In this document: positions 20,301-24,541 of the stretch, piece after piece | Numbering within the stretch: the first letter of the stretch is position 1 | How the letters are laid out: each line of letters begins with the position of its first letter | Origin: a virus | Reading direction: 5' to 3' (one strand) | DNA length: 28,718 nt | IMG/VR virus record: IMGVR_UViG_3300035224_000505 | Coordinates: 1 to 28,718 of that record | Made by a program: the position numbers and the translations under genes | Notes under the pieces: model-generated | What the model was told of the DNA's origin: nothing | Databases searched by the model: none | What the model saw: the letters and a program-made list of their open reading frames with translations, nothing else

Positions 20301-20340
20301 GGTAACTATTGGAAGTGGATCTAGTTGGGCAATTATCTAA
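11332..20340 (+). CDS. Giant tail-fibre-like virion protein, 3002 aa
   Basis: This is one uninterrupted frame starting MSFNINSDKEFIRGSKPQLI. Gly-Tyr linker modules occur near residues 63-133, 1833-1913 and 2103-2183 (for example GSGYTSAPAVTI). Residues about 192-243 share a small module with the 1610-residue protein (GTTASTAPVHT). From about residue 290, GGRIYVSEQIGSDLNDGRSA followed by a TIKKAAQEA segment resembles the start of pectate-lyase-like right-handed beta-helices. Residues about 905-1290 contain a duplicated helical unit (NALVRDLEFG...AMRNW and NALVKDLTLG...AMRNW, each followed by a CxxV[RK]SAIDT segment). The block near 1372-1484 (QGKSMVAAAFTIVSFGGTGY-like) is one I recognise from cyanophage structural proteins. 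The C-terminal 800 residues carry fibre repeats: GSGLDAD twice (about 2242 and 2386), TGDTMTGPLQL (about 2652) and VGINTTDPQQALHV (about 2701). There is no obvious C-terminal autocleaving chaperone. Some cyanophage annotations name a large protein in this area VrlC; I cannot confirm that equivalence. Confidence 0.9.
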   Translation: MSFNINSDKEFIRGSKPQLIGDNELTIRTGSGSLEKEIIRTQLDANTGLPRVGINRTGQRVNEVKILSGGSAYTSIPSVTLDPPGTAGGIQALASAFIFNGEVVNIAVNNPGSGYTSAPAVTITGGGGSGASGESFLDTVDFELDINGAIRTSTSIISDTARVLNLDVDNFVTPDLVLRGPNFKNYMNGTGVLWDSNVIVQENAYRWFGSNVYQALNSGTTASTAPVHTDGIVTNGTVQFKHIGIRAEDQNAFAYGETGEAGIFPRSITPLLGDRSDKIATTEYVLNLATNDVGGRIYVSEQIGSDLNDGRSAVNPVRTIKKAAQEAWKTVGVKETLIVSGGEYLEDNPISLPPDASVVGDNLRLVIVRPKNPGKHIFKFGDKNYVTGVTYRDKIDANGDSVSTWDFAMVFDDKQRVILDYEVNGDFGVEFPVGHQIFGPDQFRIGFQENTGLNALQTGLEIVGINTGARAKIFDLTFTGTGVVENKGTIDITLTSGSIQEGETFKYITSASTNAAINAFSISAVSGFNTFRTNTDPTGEIAGGDYIFLDDLDDSTFTSGYYEVASITPDDENTPTYWDVTVVPILNSPTWNANTSESILIYEASVVEYQFDGVSLESIRAEGEVVSIDENTTNTLPIQRLDFSLQGDPSITTGGFQDEQFGNAEDLGGVVFYTNELVGRENFHEFKEGQEILIEGLPTVGPDLSFLNGKQRIYKVLEDADGRCRRFVIPKKASSINDANFDPGQNATVSTYSRSVTLSLLNSPNTFALTTPVERRFQDACVFIRNNRDFIADEVVGRINDEFKKSYFSVYDISGNDFKIYLGTSRFAHTYDNSVPTGTVKFGGSTYNITDFIYDHAITGIATITTSGTISGLSEDDNVELAGIEVTCDNGTKIYPSANIPTSDEECRQDVVHFCNALVRDLEFGTNHNIIESSQKYIVDGKIAYIEEEITQNVRAIEYARELAVYAMRNWRTKNGTPNDPIYTPRYSSVVRYFDDTVITSTATDGGTIACEDVRSAIDTLSYLWVDVITNGQNGTYKDAAYLITRNADVIASETYYQTKVAYPGLNHNNIDERKCLRDTKSVLNALVKDLTLGGNFGILEAGEIYFTGTALTGVSIDELPAVRYAYTVAKDLAQKAMRNWSISGNIIAAQPTNATYNPSSGELVLTVITSNLPSGFSSAVNCRVGFQLGALTFSCAHNGGGDDASPQILDTNPGQSYSVLGYSDGGGISTITLNVGAAGTNTDAHTFQSALSGGTIFVNDYAVLNTTIPRFEDYTTGTDFPNTPICAGVKSAIDTSFQLLDDILLYAVDTVNGIEPGTTTPTYGTLFTISDIITYPNNYVYDLNNNRMAIRGTYDDYPIIEASPYTQNASVISFLGGGGALIDGAKVKQPNCPFPGLNQDGTAQFPNQGKSMVAAAFTIVSFGGTGYKIINDGYVQLVSVFVIFCADGVLAESGGYASITNSATNFGIHALRGIGYRDEAYSFDVATITNVSSTPTGRAILTVDGLGREPLEHYVVKIDGYQNTNEDIEYFVDVVAKVGAGPPFSAELTIDDGQGQAMNLTDSATGVPVATSVLDGKTIRLHRPSIVNSSSHTWEYAGSGTNYLALPENGGTKNEAEEQVSENYGRVYVSGTDELGDFKVGTFARIENRTGNITFTGTVTISEVEFLKLKGGDVVVTGFSADNTLGGATTSNSVLPTQKAVRDYITNNLGPFINKPYSTNAVPRALVELTDSGKISVDQIPALRPFEVFTVVNEGERLQLEGALAGDIAIQQNSDVVNGSPQSFILNNDLDSQFLAFNPDPTIQFTLNDIFQGSNTTGRVQATEYRTGVVFTINLVQGGSGYTVPPTVTIAGTVGQGGIEAKAETTIANGEVVTISLIFFNGVKGGKGYTSAPTVTISAPPGLGTQATANALIESRLYGNIVNRIAIIDTDQIESSDVPAVTVNLTRVVNTSSSDINNWVGLSSNQIAASDITSGTIETDRLANSGAANSFTFLRGDSSFALAVQSLKGAETRYFAKLYSNVSSGQNSMIFTTNSDFLIGHSVLSSINGIQSNTNITGVITAAGLTTISINNPVSQTITAGTIIEFQRGNSPMIFESTYTQGNFVDRIIIANGGTGFTNGQYSDIALSGGAGNDLKASITVSGNTITKALVTSGGTNYTSDFSITLNPTEIGAGSGMVLEAKVSTVNRQYANVALDVQRVTDLTITADEYGTIGVSRFRKAQFNLGTKGNGSVELKTGAGSGLDADKLDDKQGSYYTNATNLFTGTVPTDRLAGSYNINVSGSSGNTLRLATGTNNPTSNPTPNNFVEGLAANTINNSSDGLNDGGAQHLVLTIRNKGQGLTAEGGVRQMAFTDNDNIWLRGSGDEVTTFGTWAKMWTSLNDGPGSGLDADRLSNKQAEWYQNALNINYGVISDNRIPTFLSATKFRDNLRIQSFNGDPKFRIYVAGRILNATPFTPGGNVNLYNALSQAIGAISIDNIVINDDASDTFNDYTILIGRLTTGNFIGGETIGTASNRVPYQDFTLDDNNVVEVATLESDGGTANLRLGRKDGNATSPGVYFNSSQLTANYNSAIVSTGGTSTDGSGTLNAIVVNADGFNINGNVIWNEGNIQFNSTNVVSTAVERDSSGNFAAGTITASIIGASSLNVLKTGDTMTGPLQLSGVNSTLTIAGTATFSSTVGITDDLTVDSGVLFVDASSNEVGINTTDPQQALHVYGNIRLDAVNPEIQFNGTSDTGIDIAIKATPEGLDFYEPEDSNKIQFRIYDDTGVDSPFGYHINGTRIFNQARDLTNVNSTTIQNSGAGQLNFYNNSGTRYWRVGSNNNATNYFSIEASDANGGTTFSGSPALAVSGVNNAVTINTTSTSGTDPSDGTTVRNYKFNVQGDMNLNGQFFQNNAEFVTSRWTEATNGDDIYRLSKVGINKADPQYTLDLDGDFNITGIQYINGNAQWLDSNGIIKIVQNADISENITIGNSSDCFSNGPIEIATGYAVTIGSGSSWAII
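14047..15270 (+). repeat. Internal duplicated helical unit in the 3002-aa protein
   Basis: Two copies of a Cys-led helical unit lie in tandem, starting near 14050 and 14554. Each has NALV[RK]DL, a second helix ending AMRNW, and a later C-x2-V-[RK]-SAIDT helix. The second copy is longer because a beta-rich segment with TFSCAHNGGG wording (about 14800-15110) is inserted after its AMRNW. This is a protein-level repeat; the DNA has diverged. Confidence 0.7.
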
Positions 20341-20341
20341 T

Positions 20342-20348
20342 CTAAATA
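20342..20348 (+). promoter_or_regulatory. Late promoter-like CTAAATA for first glycine-rich gene
   Basis: CTAAATA begins 2 bases after the stop of the 3002-residue gene and lies 16 bases before the ATG at 20365. It is a variant of the ATAAATA late core. The whole intergenic stretch is 24 bases, so little else can serve as a signal here. Confidence 0.55.
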
Positions 20349-20364
20349 AAAGAAAGTTTAAAAA

Positions 20365-21372
20365 ATGTCAACTGTTAATACTGATAGGGCCAATATTGGA
20401 ATTGGTATTAAAATTCCGTCATTAACTCAGTCTCAAATCAATAGTCGTTCTACGAACGGTGGTGATATTGTATACAATAGCACCGAAGAGACAATGCAGA
20501 TCTACAATTCTGTAGAAGGGCAATGGGAAGTTATTGGAGAGGGAGCATCTTTGTATGATTTCTCAACAGCAACTTTTACTACTCCAATAGAAGGATATCA
20601 AGGTCCTTCTTTGTCGCAAATTAGAGCCGGAATTTCCGGTAATGATGCATGGAAAAACGATACAAGTTTCTTGAGTGTATCATCTGGTATAATTACATGG
20701 GCAGTTCCTGCTGACGGAAATTATGTTATTACCGTAAGAGGTGGTCAAGGTGGCAGAAGTAATTGTTATGGACCTGCTGGCGGCAAAGGTGCTAGGTTAT
20801 CAGGAACATTTGCATTGACTTCAGGTGATACCCTTAAAATGGCTATTGGACAAAGAGGAACCAATAACTGTTATGACTGTGGTGGTGGAGGAGGTACTTA
20901 TGTATGCACATCTAGTAATTCTCCTTTAATTATTGCAGCAGGTGGCGGTGCTGGATCTGCTTCGGGATATCCTTATGGTGGCAATGGTTATCATGGGAGA
21001 CATGATATCACCAATGGATCTTTAGGTTACAGCAGCAGACCTGGAGGCACTAATGGATCTGGTGGAAATGGATATGGTAATGCTGGAGGTGGTGGAGGTT
21101 TAACCGGAAACGGTAGTGGATCCTGGTATGGTAGAGCTTTCACCAACGGATCTCAAGGTGGTCCTGGTCCTGCTCAAGGTGGTTTTGGCGGCGGTGGTGG
21201 CGGTGGAGGCACTAATGGCGCTGGTGGTGGTGGCGGGTATTCCGGCGGTGGTGCAACTCAATGGAGTTTCTGGGGTGCTGGAGGAGGATCATATAATGGT
21301 GGTTCTAGTCAATCAGGAACAACAGCAGAAAATTCAAATGCTGGATCAATAAGTATACAATTTCAAGGATAG
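20365..21372 (+). CDS. Glycine-rich fibre-tip adhesin candidate 1, 335 aa
   Basis: The first 70 residues are a small structural/attachment region with GGDIVYNSTEETMQIYN and a WEVIGE strand, matching a motif (GSVRYN...W..LGG) in the 1610-residue protein. Residues about 72-112 contain PIEGYQGPSLSQIRAGISGN. The rest matches the pattern of the ALK/LTK-type glycine-rich domain as I know it: a GGQGGR strand, YGPAGGKGARL, LKMAIGQRGTNN, CGGGGGTYV, LIIAAGGGAGS, then long glycine runs (about 273-292) and a WSFWGAGGGSY end. Cysteines in NCYDCGGGGGTYVC could form disulfides. In T4-like phages such as Salmonella phage S16, glycine-rich gp38 adhesins form polyglycine II helix bundles that bind receptors; a tip-adhesin role here is inferred by analogy. 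It is paralogous to the genes at 21896 and 23228, with near-identical DNA to the latter over most of its length. A late motif precedes it. Confidence 0.85.
   Translation: MSTVNTDRANIGIGIKIPSLTQSQINSRSTNGGDIVYNSTEETMQIYNSVEGQWEVIGEGASLYDFSTATFTTPIEGYQGPSLSQIRAGISGNDAWKNDTSFLSVSSGIITWAVPADGNYVITVRGGQGGRSNCYGPAGGKGARLSGTFALTSGDTLKMAIGQRGTNNCYDCGGGGGTYVCTSSNSPLIIAAGGGAGSASGYPYGGNGYHGRHDITNGSLGYSSRPGGTNGSGGNGYGNAGGGGGLTGNGSGSWYGRAFTNGSQGGPGPAQGGFGGGGGGGGTNGAGGGGGYSGGGATQWSFWGAGGGSYNGGSSQSGTTAENSNAGSISIQFQG
20567..20630 (+). repeat. 64-bp identical block shared with the third glycine-rich gene
   Basis: These 64 bases are identical to 23454-23517. Upstream of this block the two genes differ in sequence and length; downstream they stay highly similar to the end of the gene. 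It marks an abrupt left edge of homology between paralogues. Confidence 0.85.
21183..21240 (+). repeat. Glycine-codon repeat tract, copy 1
   Basis: A GGN-rich tract encodes FGGGGGGGGTNGAGGGGGY. The core GGAGGCACTAATGGCGCTGG is identical in the other two glycine-rich genes. It is GC-rich relative to its AT-rich surroundings. Confidence 0.8.
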
Positions 21373-21379
21373 AAAGGAA

Positions 21380-21871
21380 ATGAAATATATTAAATTAGTA
21401 AACAACACTCCTATCCATTATACAATAGAACAATTTATTGAAGAATATCCGGAAGTTAAAATTTATACAAAAGTAAAAGGAATTCCCGATAAAAATGTTT
21501 TAAAGCAGTATGATGTATATCCTTTGATTACTACCGCGTCTCCAGAAATAACGGCAGATACAGAAGTAGTAGAGATAGATCCTCAACAAAATTGGAATGG
21601 TGAGTGGATTCAGCAATGGGAAGTAAAAGAGATTCATAAATCAATTGATGATATGGAAGTTGAGGAAAAGAAGGGATTTAAATTTCCTAATCTTGGTGCT
21701 GATGCATTTGCTAGTAATGAACAAAGACTAGAAAGAATGAATATTTGTCAAGACTGTGATAGATATAGAAAATCTACTAGACAATGTAAAGAGTGTGGAT
21801 GTTTTATGGTTCTCAAAGCGCAACTAAAAGTATCCGCATGCCCCCTAGACAAGTGGGGAAAATTAGTCTAA
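21380..21871 (+). CDS. Tail-fibre-assembly-like protein with C-terminal zinc-ribbon-like tail, 163 aa
   Basis: Residues 1-85 follow the pattern of the N-terminal part of phage tail-fibre assembly proteins (Tfa / DUF4376-type): YTIEQFIEEYPEV, then LKQYDVYPL, then an acidic stretch and a WIQQWEV strand. The C-terminus has a compact cysteine cluster, C123-x2-C126-x9-C136-x2-C139-x-C141-x12-C154 followed by PLDKW, a pattern I know from small phage zinc-ribbon domains (possibly DUF6171-like, from memory). The gene starts 7 bases after the first glycine-rich gene, whose last codons include AAGGAT, a usable Shine-Dalgarno at the right distance. Its N-terminal half is paralogous to the 87-residue protein at 22938. 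The tight pairing with a glycine-rich adhesin suggests a dedicated assembly chaperone; the fused cysteine tail is unusual. Function is inferred. Confidence 0.8.
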   Translation: MKYIKLVNNTPIHYTIEQFIEEYPEVKIYTKVKGIPDKNVLKQYDVYPLITTASPEITADTEVVEIDPQQNWNGEWIQQWEVKEIHKSIDDMEVEEKKGFKFPNLGADAFASNEQRLERMNICQDCDRYRKSTRQCKECGCFMVLKAQLKVSACPLDKWGKLV

Positions 21872-21874
21872 ATA
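21868..21874 (+). promoter_or_regulatory. Late promoter-like CTAAATA built on a stop codon
   Basis: CTAAATA includes the TAA stop (21869-21871) of the preceding gene and lies 21 bases before the ATG at 21896. Sequence and spacing match the other late motifs in the window. Confidence 0.55.
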
Positions 21875-21895
21875 AGATATAGAGTACTTTTAAAA

Positions 21896-22933
21896 ATGGC
21901 AGAAACTTCAAAACTTACGGTTGACACAGCTAACGTCTCGCAAAATTTAGTTTTTGCAAGATTATCTGTGGCCGCAAGAGATGCACATTTTGCAGCCAAT
22001 CCTCCAGAGATTGGCATGCTCATTTTTAATGATGACGACAAAGTTTTAGAATTTTGGAATGGTAGTGAATGGAAACTTGCTCTCGGAGAGAGAACGGGTG
22101 GAGGAGGAGCACAACGATATAATTTTCAAGGTTTTGAATATGATGCTAATGAGACGAGCAGGACCGGTCCATCGTTAGCGACTGTTGTAAGCAGAATTTC
22201 TGGTAATGATGAATGGAAAAATAATTCAGAATATTTAAGTGTTAACAGTGGAGTTTGGTCATGGACCCCACCAGGAACCGGAAACTACAAAATTGAATGC
22301 TGGGGAGCCCAAGGTGGTAGAAGTAATTATTATGGACCTGCTGGTGGCACAGGAGTATATGCTACTGGTACTGTGAATATCAAAGGTGGAACTAAATTAA
22401 AAATTGTTGTCGGACAAAGAGGCACAAATAATGGATATGATTGCGGTGGCGGCGGTGGTACTTATGTCTGTGAAGAAGACAACACACCTTTAGTTATTGC
22501 AGGAGGAGGTGGTGGTGGATCTGCTTCTGGAATGAATGGACCAGGACCACAAAATGGAACCACTAGTGAAACTGGAGGTAGCACTGCTTATGGTCCTGGT
22601 GGATCTAATGGATCTGGCGGCGGCGGTAATAATGGTCCTTCTGGAGGTGGTGGAGGAACAACCGGAAACGGTAATGGAAGTTGGGGAGGTCAAGGTCTAT
22701 CTGCCGGATCTCAAGGTGGTCCTGGTCCTGCCCCTGGTGGTTTTGGCGGCGGCGGCGGCGGTGGAGGCACTAATGGCGCTGGCGGTGGTGGCGGATACTC
22801 TGGTGGAGCTATGTCTAGATGGAGTTTTTATGCTGCTGGTGGAGGTTCTTATGTAACTTCTGATGCTACTGGAGCAGTGAAGACGGCAGGGCAAAGACAA
22901 AATGCCGGTAAAATTAAAATTACTAAGGTGTGA
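21896..22933 (+). CDS. Glycine-rich fibre-tip adhesin candidate 2, 345 aa
   Basis: This is the most divergent of the three paralogues. It starts MAETSKLTVDTANVSQNLVF and has the same N-terminal attachment strand pair (IGMLIFNDDDKVLEFWNG, then EWKLALG). Its domain start is different in wording (GFEYDANETSRTGPSLATVV) but keeps ISGNDEWKN. The glycine-rich domain follows the shared order: ECWGAQGGRS, YYGPAGG, KIVVGQRGTNN, CGGGGGTYVC, LVIAGGGGGGS, glycine runs at about 282-302 and a WSFYAAGGGSY end. The WGAQGG and AGGGGGGS pieces are the closest in this window to the ALK/LTK-type glycine-rich domain. It lacks the first cysteine seen in the other two copies (SNYYG rather than SNCYG, and NNGYDC rather than NNCYDC). 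The variable middle (about 210-280) differs most from its paralogues, as would be expected of receptor-contacting loops. Confidence 0.85.
   Translation: MAETSKLTVDTANVSQNLVFARLSVAARDAHFAANPPEIGMLIFNDDDKVLEFWNGSEWKLALGERTGGGGAQRYNFQGFEYDANETSRTGPSLATVVSRISGNDEWKNNSEYLSVNSGVWSWTPPGTGNYKIECWGAQGGRSNYYGPAGGTGVYATGTVNIKGGTKLKIVVGQRGTNNGYDCGGGGGTYVCEEDNTPLVIAGGGGGGSASGMNGPGPQNGTTSETGGSTAYGPGGSNGSGGGGNNGPSGGGGGTTGNGNGSWGGQGLSAGSQGGPGPAPGGFGGGGGGGGTNGAGGGGGYSGGAMSRWSFYAAGGGSYVTSDATGAVKTAGQRQNAGKIKITKV
22741..22800 (+). repeat. Glycine-codon repeat tract, copy 2
   Basis: A GGC/GGT-rich tract contains the same core GGAGGCACTAATGGCGCTGG as copies 1 and 3. The surrounding gene has diverged more than this tract has. 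Confidence 0.8.
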
Positions 22934-22937
22934 TGAA

Positions 22938-23201
22938 ATGACAAGATTAATTAAATTAAATAATCACAATCCTATTGAATATTCAGTAGAACAATTTATT
23001 GAAGATCATCCTGATGTGGATCCATGTGATGCAGAGTATCAAGAACTTTCTGCTGAAATTTTATCAAAGTATGATATTCATATTCTCCACGAAGCAGTAA
23101 AACCGTCAATTGATGGAAATATTGTAGAAGGTCCTCCTGTGTTTCTTGCAGAGAAATGGATTCAAAACTGGATTAATCAAGTGCCACCTCCGTGGGAATA
23201 A
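22938..23201 (+). CDS. Small tail-fibre-assembly-like protein, 87 aa
   Basis: I chose the ATG at 22938, 4 bases after the stop of the glycine-rich gene, because the protein then begins MTRLIKLNNHNPIEYSVEQF, matching the MKYIKLVNNTPIHYTIEQF start of the 163-residue paralogue; an in-frame ATG at 22902 would add 12 unrelated residues inside the preceding gene. The rest follows the same order: FIEDHPDV, ILSKYDIHIL, an acidic linker, then KWIQNWINQV. It stops where the paralogue continues into its cysteine cluster, so it is the minimal form of the domain. By position it would serve the glycine-rich protein just upstream. The N-terminal pattern resembles phage tail-fibre assembly proteins; chaperone function is inferred. 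Confidence 0.78.
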   Translation: MTRLIKLNNHNPIEYSVEQFIEDHPDVDPCDAEYQELSAEILSKYDIHILHEAVKPSIDGNIVEGPPVFLAEKWIQNWINQVPPPWE

Positions 23202-23204
23202 ATA
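23198..23204 (+). promoter_or_regulatory. Late promoter motif ATAAATA built on a stop codon
   Basis: ATAAATA contains the TAA stop (23199-23201) of the 87-residue gene and lies 23 bases before the ATG at 23228. It is one of the good matches to the cyanophage late core. Confidence 0.65.
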
Positions 23205-23227
23205 ATAGTAATAGGTCTATAATATAA

Positions 23228-24259
23228 ATGTCTACCTTAAACGTAAATCATCTTTTTATCAATACTGATCTCAATATTCCACAATATAGTGAGGCAGCTA
23301 GAGATGCTTTGCCAAAAATTATTGGTGCCGTGATTTATAATACAACTTCAGGTCAATTTGAAGTTTGGACGGGAGACCCAGATAGTGATGTAGACTCAGA
23401 ATATGGAGTCGGGTGGATTTCTTCTCCTGGTCCGCAACTATATGAATTCTCATCAGCAACTTTTACTACTCCAATAGAAGGATATCAAGGTCCTTCTTTG
23501 TCGCAAATTAGAGCCGGTATTTCTGGCAACTCTGCATGGAAAAACGATACAAATTTTTTAAATGTATCATCTGGTGTTATTTCTTGGGCAGTTCCTGCTG
23601 ACGGAAATTATCAGATTACCGTAAAAGGTGGGCAAGGTGGAAGAAGTAATTGTTATGGACCTGCTGGCGGCAAAGGTGCTAGGTTAACAGGAACATTTTC
23701 TTTATCCCAAGGTGATACCCTTAAAATGGTTATTGGACAAAGAGGAACTAATAACTGTTATGACTGTGGAGGAGGCGGTGGAACATATGTATGCACATCT
23801 AGCAATTCCCCTTTAATTATTGCAGCAGGTGGGGGCGCTGGATCTGCTTCTGGATATCCTTATGGCGGTAATGGTTATCATGGAAGACACGACATCACTA
23901 ATGGATCTTTAGGTTACAGCAGCAGACCTGGAGGCACTAGTGGAGGTGGTGGAAATGGATATGGTAATGCTGGCGGCGGCGGAGGTTTAACCGGAAACGG
24001 TAGCGGATCTTGGTATGGCAGATCTTTCACCAACGGAGCGAGTGGTGGTCCTGGTCAAGCTCAAGGTGGTTTTGGCGGCGGCGGCGGCGGTGGAGGCACT
24101 AATGGCGCTGGCGGCGGCGGCGGATACTCTGGCGGTGGTGCAACTCAATGGAGTTTCTGGGGTGCTGGAGGAGGATCATATAATGGTGGTAATTCTCAAT
24201 CAGGAACAACAGCAGACAATTCAAATGCTGGATCAATAAGTATACAATTTCAAGGATAG
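23228..24259 (+). CDS. Glycine-rich fibre-tip adhesin candidate 3, 343 aa
   Basis: The first 75 residues are unlike the first paralogue in sequence (MSTLNVNHLFINTDLNIPQY) but keep the attachment strand (IGAVIYNTTSGQFEVWTG). From about residue 76 the protein is almost the same as candidate 1, including PIEGYQGPSLSQIRAGISGN, NCYGPAGGKGARL, GQRGTNNCYDCGGGGGTYVC, SASGYPYGGNGYHGRHDITN and the WSFWGAGGGSYNGG end. Differences cluster in short loops (for example SGGGG for NGSGG, and FTNGASGGPGQAQ for FTNGSQGGPGPAQ). Unlike the other two copies it is not followed by a tail-fibre-assembly-like partner, but by a coiled-coil protein, so it may share a chaperone with the others. A late ATAAATA motif precedes it. 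Role as receptor-binding tip is by analogy with polyglycine adhesins. Confidence 0.85.
   Translation: MSTLNVNHLFINTDLNIPQYSEAARDALPKIIGAVIYNTTSGQFEVWTGDPDSDVDSEYGVGWISSPGPQLYEFSSATFTTPIEGYQGPSLSQIRAGISGNSAWKNDTNFLNVSSGVISWAVPADGNYQITVKGGQGGRSNCYGPAGGKGARLTGTFSLSQGDTLKMVIGQRGTNNCYDCGGGGGTYVCTSSNSPLIIAAGGGAGSASGYPYGGNGYHGRHDITNGSLGYSSRPGGTSGGGGNGYGNAGGGGGLTGNGSGSWYGRSFTNGASGGPGQAQGGFGGGGGGGGTNGAGGGGGYSGGGATQWSFWGAGGGSYNGGNSQSGTTADNSNAGSISIQFQG
23454..23517 (+). repeat. 64-bp identical block, partner of 20567-20630
   Basis: This is the second copy of the 64-base identical block and marks the left edge of strong homology between glycine-rich genes 1 and 3. Confidence 0.85.
24068..24127 (+). repeat. 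Glycine-codon repeat tract, copy 3
   Basis: This GGC-rich tract carries the same core GGAGGCACTAATGGCGCTGG. It is the most GC-rich of the three copies. Confidence 0.8.
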
Positions 24260-24266
24260 ATAAATA
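24260..24266 (+). promoter_or_regulatory. Late promoter motif ATAAATA for the 65-aa gene
   Basis: GATAAATA directly follows the stop of the third glycine-rich gene and lies 28 bases before the ATG at 24295. The message would be short, because a strong hairpin terminator lies at 24500. Confidence 0.65.
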
Positions 24267-24294
24267 GTCTTATACACAATTACCGGTGATAACT

Positions 24295-24492
24295 ATGGAT
24301 CCAGCACAACTTAAGTCTAATTTTGAAGAGCAGATTGCTTCTACAGAAAAGCAAATTGCGGAACTCGAAAAAAATCTAGTCAAAGCAAAAGAATATAAAA
24401 TTAAATTGGAAGGCGGTCTAGAAACTCTAGGTCTTCTAGAAGATAAACCGGAAGAAGAAGCAGAAGTAGCACCCACAGAAGTAGTAGAATAA
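24295..24492 (+). CDS. Small coiled-coil protein, 65 aa
   Basis: I chose the ATG at 24295 (MDPAQLKSNFEEQIASTEKQ) over an in-frame GTG 9 bases upstream. Residues about 5-42 form a strongly predicted-looking helix with heptad spacing (EEQIASTEKQIAELEKNLVK) rich in Glu, Lys and Gln, which should form a coiled coil. The last 20 residues are acidic and low-complexity (EDKPEEEAEVAPTEVVE-like). The gene has its own late motif upstream and a terminator directly downstream, so it is a one-gene late unit. I do not recognise a family. In T4 the fibritin gene wac, whose product is a coiled coil, lies just upstream of gp13, but this protein is far shorter and I do not claim equivalence. Confidence 0.75.
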   Translation: MDPAQLKSNFEEQIASTEKQIAELEKNLVKAKEYKIKLEGGLETLGLLEDKPEEEAEVAPTEVVE

Positions 24493-24499
24493 CTCTCAG

Positions 24500-24534
24500 A
24501 TCCCTTCTTCCTAAATAGGTAAGAAGGGATTTTT
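24500..24534 (+). terminator. Rho-independent terminator with late motif in its loop
   Basis: A perfect 10-bp stem (ATCCCTTCTT at 24500-24509 and AAGAAGGGAT at 24521-24530) is followed by a T-run ending at 24534. The 11-base loop contains CCTAAATAGG, itself a small palindrome, and so carries a CTAAATA late motif. It lies 7 bases after the stop of the 65-residue gene and ends 7 bases before the ATG of gp13. It is the clearest terminator in the window. Confidence 0.9.
24511..24517 (+). promoter_or_regulatory. Late promoter-like CTAAATA for the gp13-gp16 operon
   Basis: CTAAATA lies in the terminator loop, 24 bases before the gp13 ATG at 24542, the same spacing as the other late motifs. It is the only candidate promoter for gp13-gp16 in the short gap. 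A transcript starting about 6 bases beyond the motif would keep only the right arm of the hairpin and so could not form the terminator. Confidence 0.6.
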
Positions 24535-24541
24535 GTGTGTA

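Noticed and set aside
21116-21352. Alternative + frame inside the first glycine-rich gene (and similar ones near 22536 and 24015)
   Set aside because: These frames stay open because GGN glycine repeats have few stops in any frame; the products are Val/Leu/Ala-rich low-complexity strings that only mirror the glycine repeats.
22490-22900. Antisense Ser/Thr-rich open frames opposite the second glycine-rich gene
   Set aside because: They are the reverse complement of glycine codons (ACC, TCC, GCC) and have no start signals or homology that I recognise.
21183-24127. Spaced repeats that might suggest a CRISPR array or tandem satellite
   Set aside because: The repeats are in frame within coding genes, more than 1 kb apart, and encode glycine runs; there are no unique short spacers of even length.
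24286-24294. GTG start giving a three-residue longer form of the 65-residue protein
   Set aside because: An ATG lies 9 bases downstream at 24295 and the extra residues add nothing recognisable.
20341-24541. wac/fibritin or gp12 equivalents expected upstream of gp13
   Set aside because: No T4-like fibritin foldon or gp12 receptor-binding sequence is visible; the glycine-rich and coiled-coil genes occupy that place but cannot be equated with them from sequence alone.
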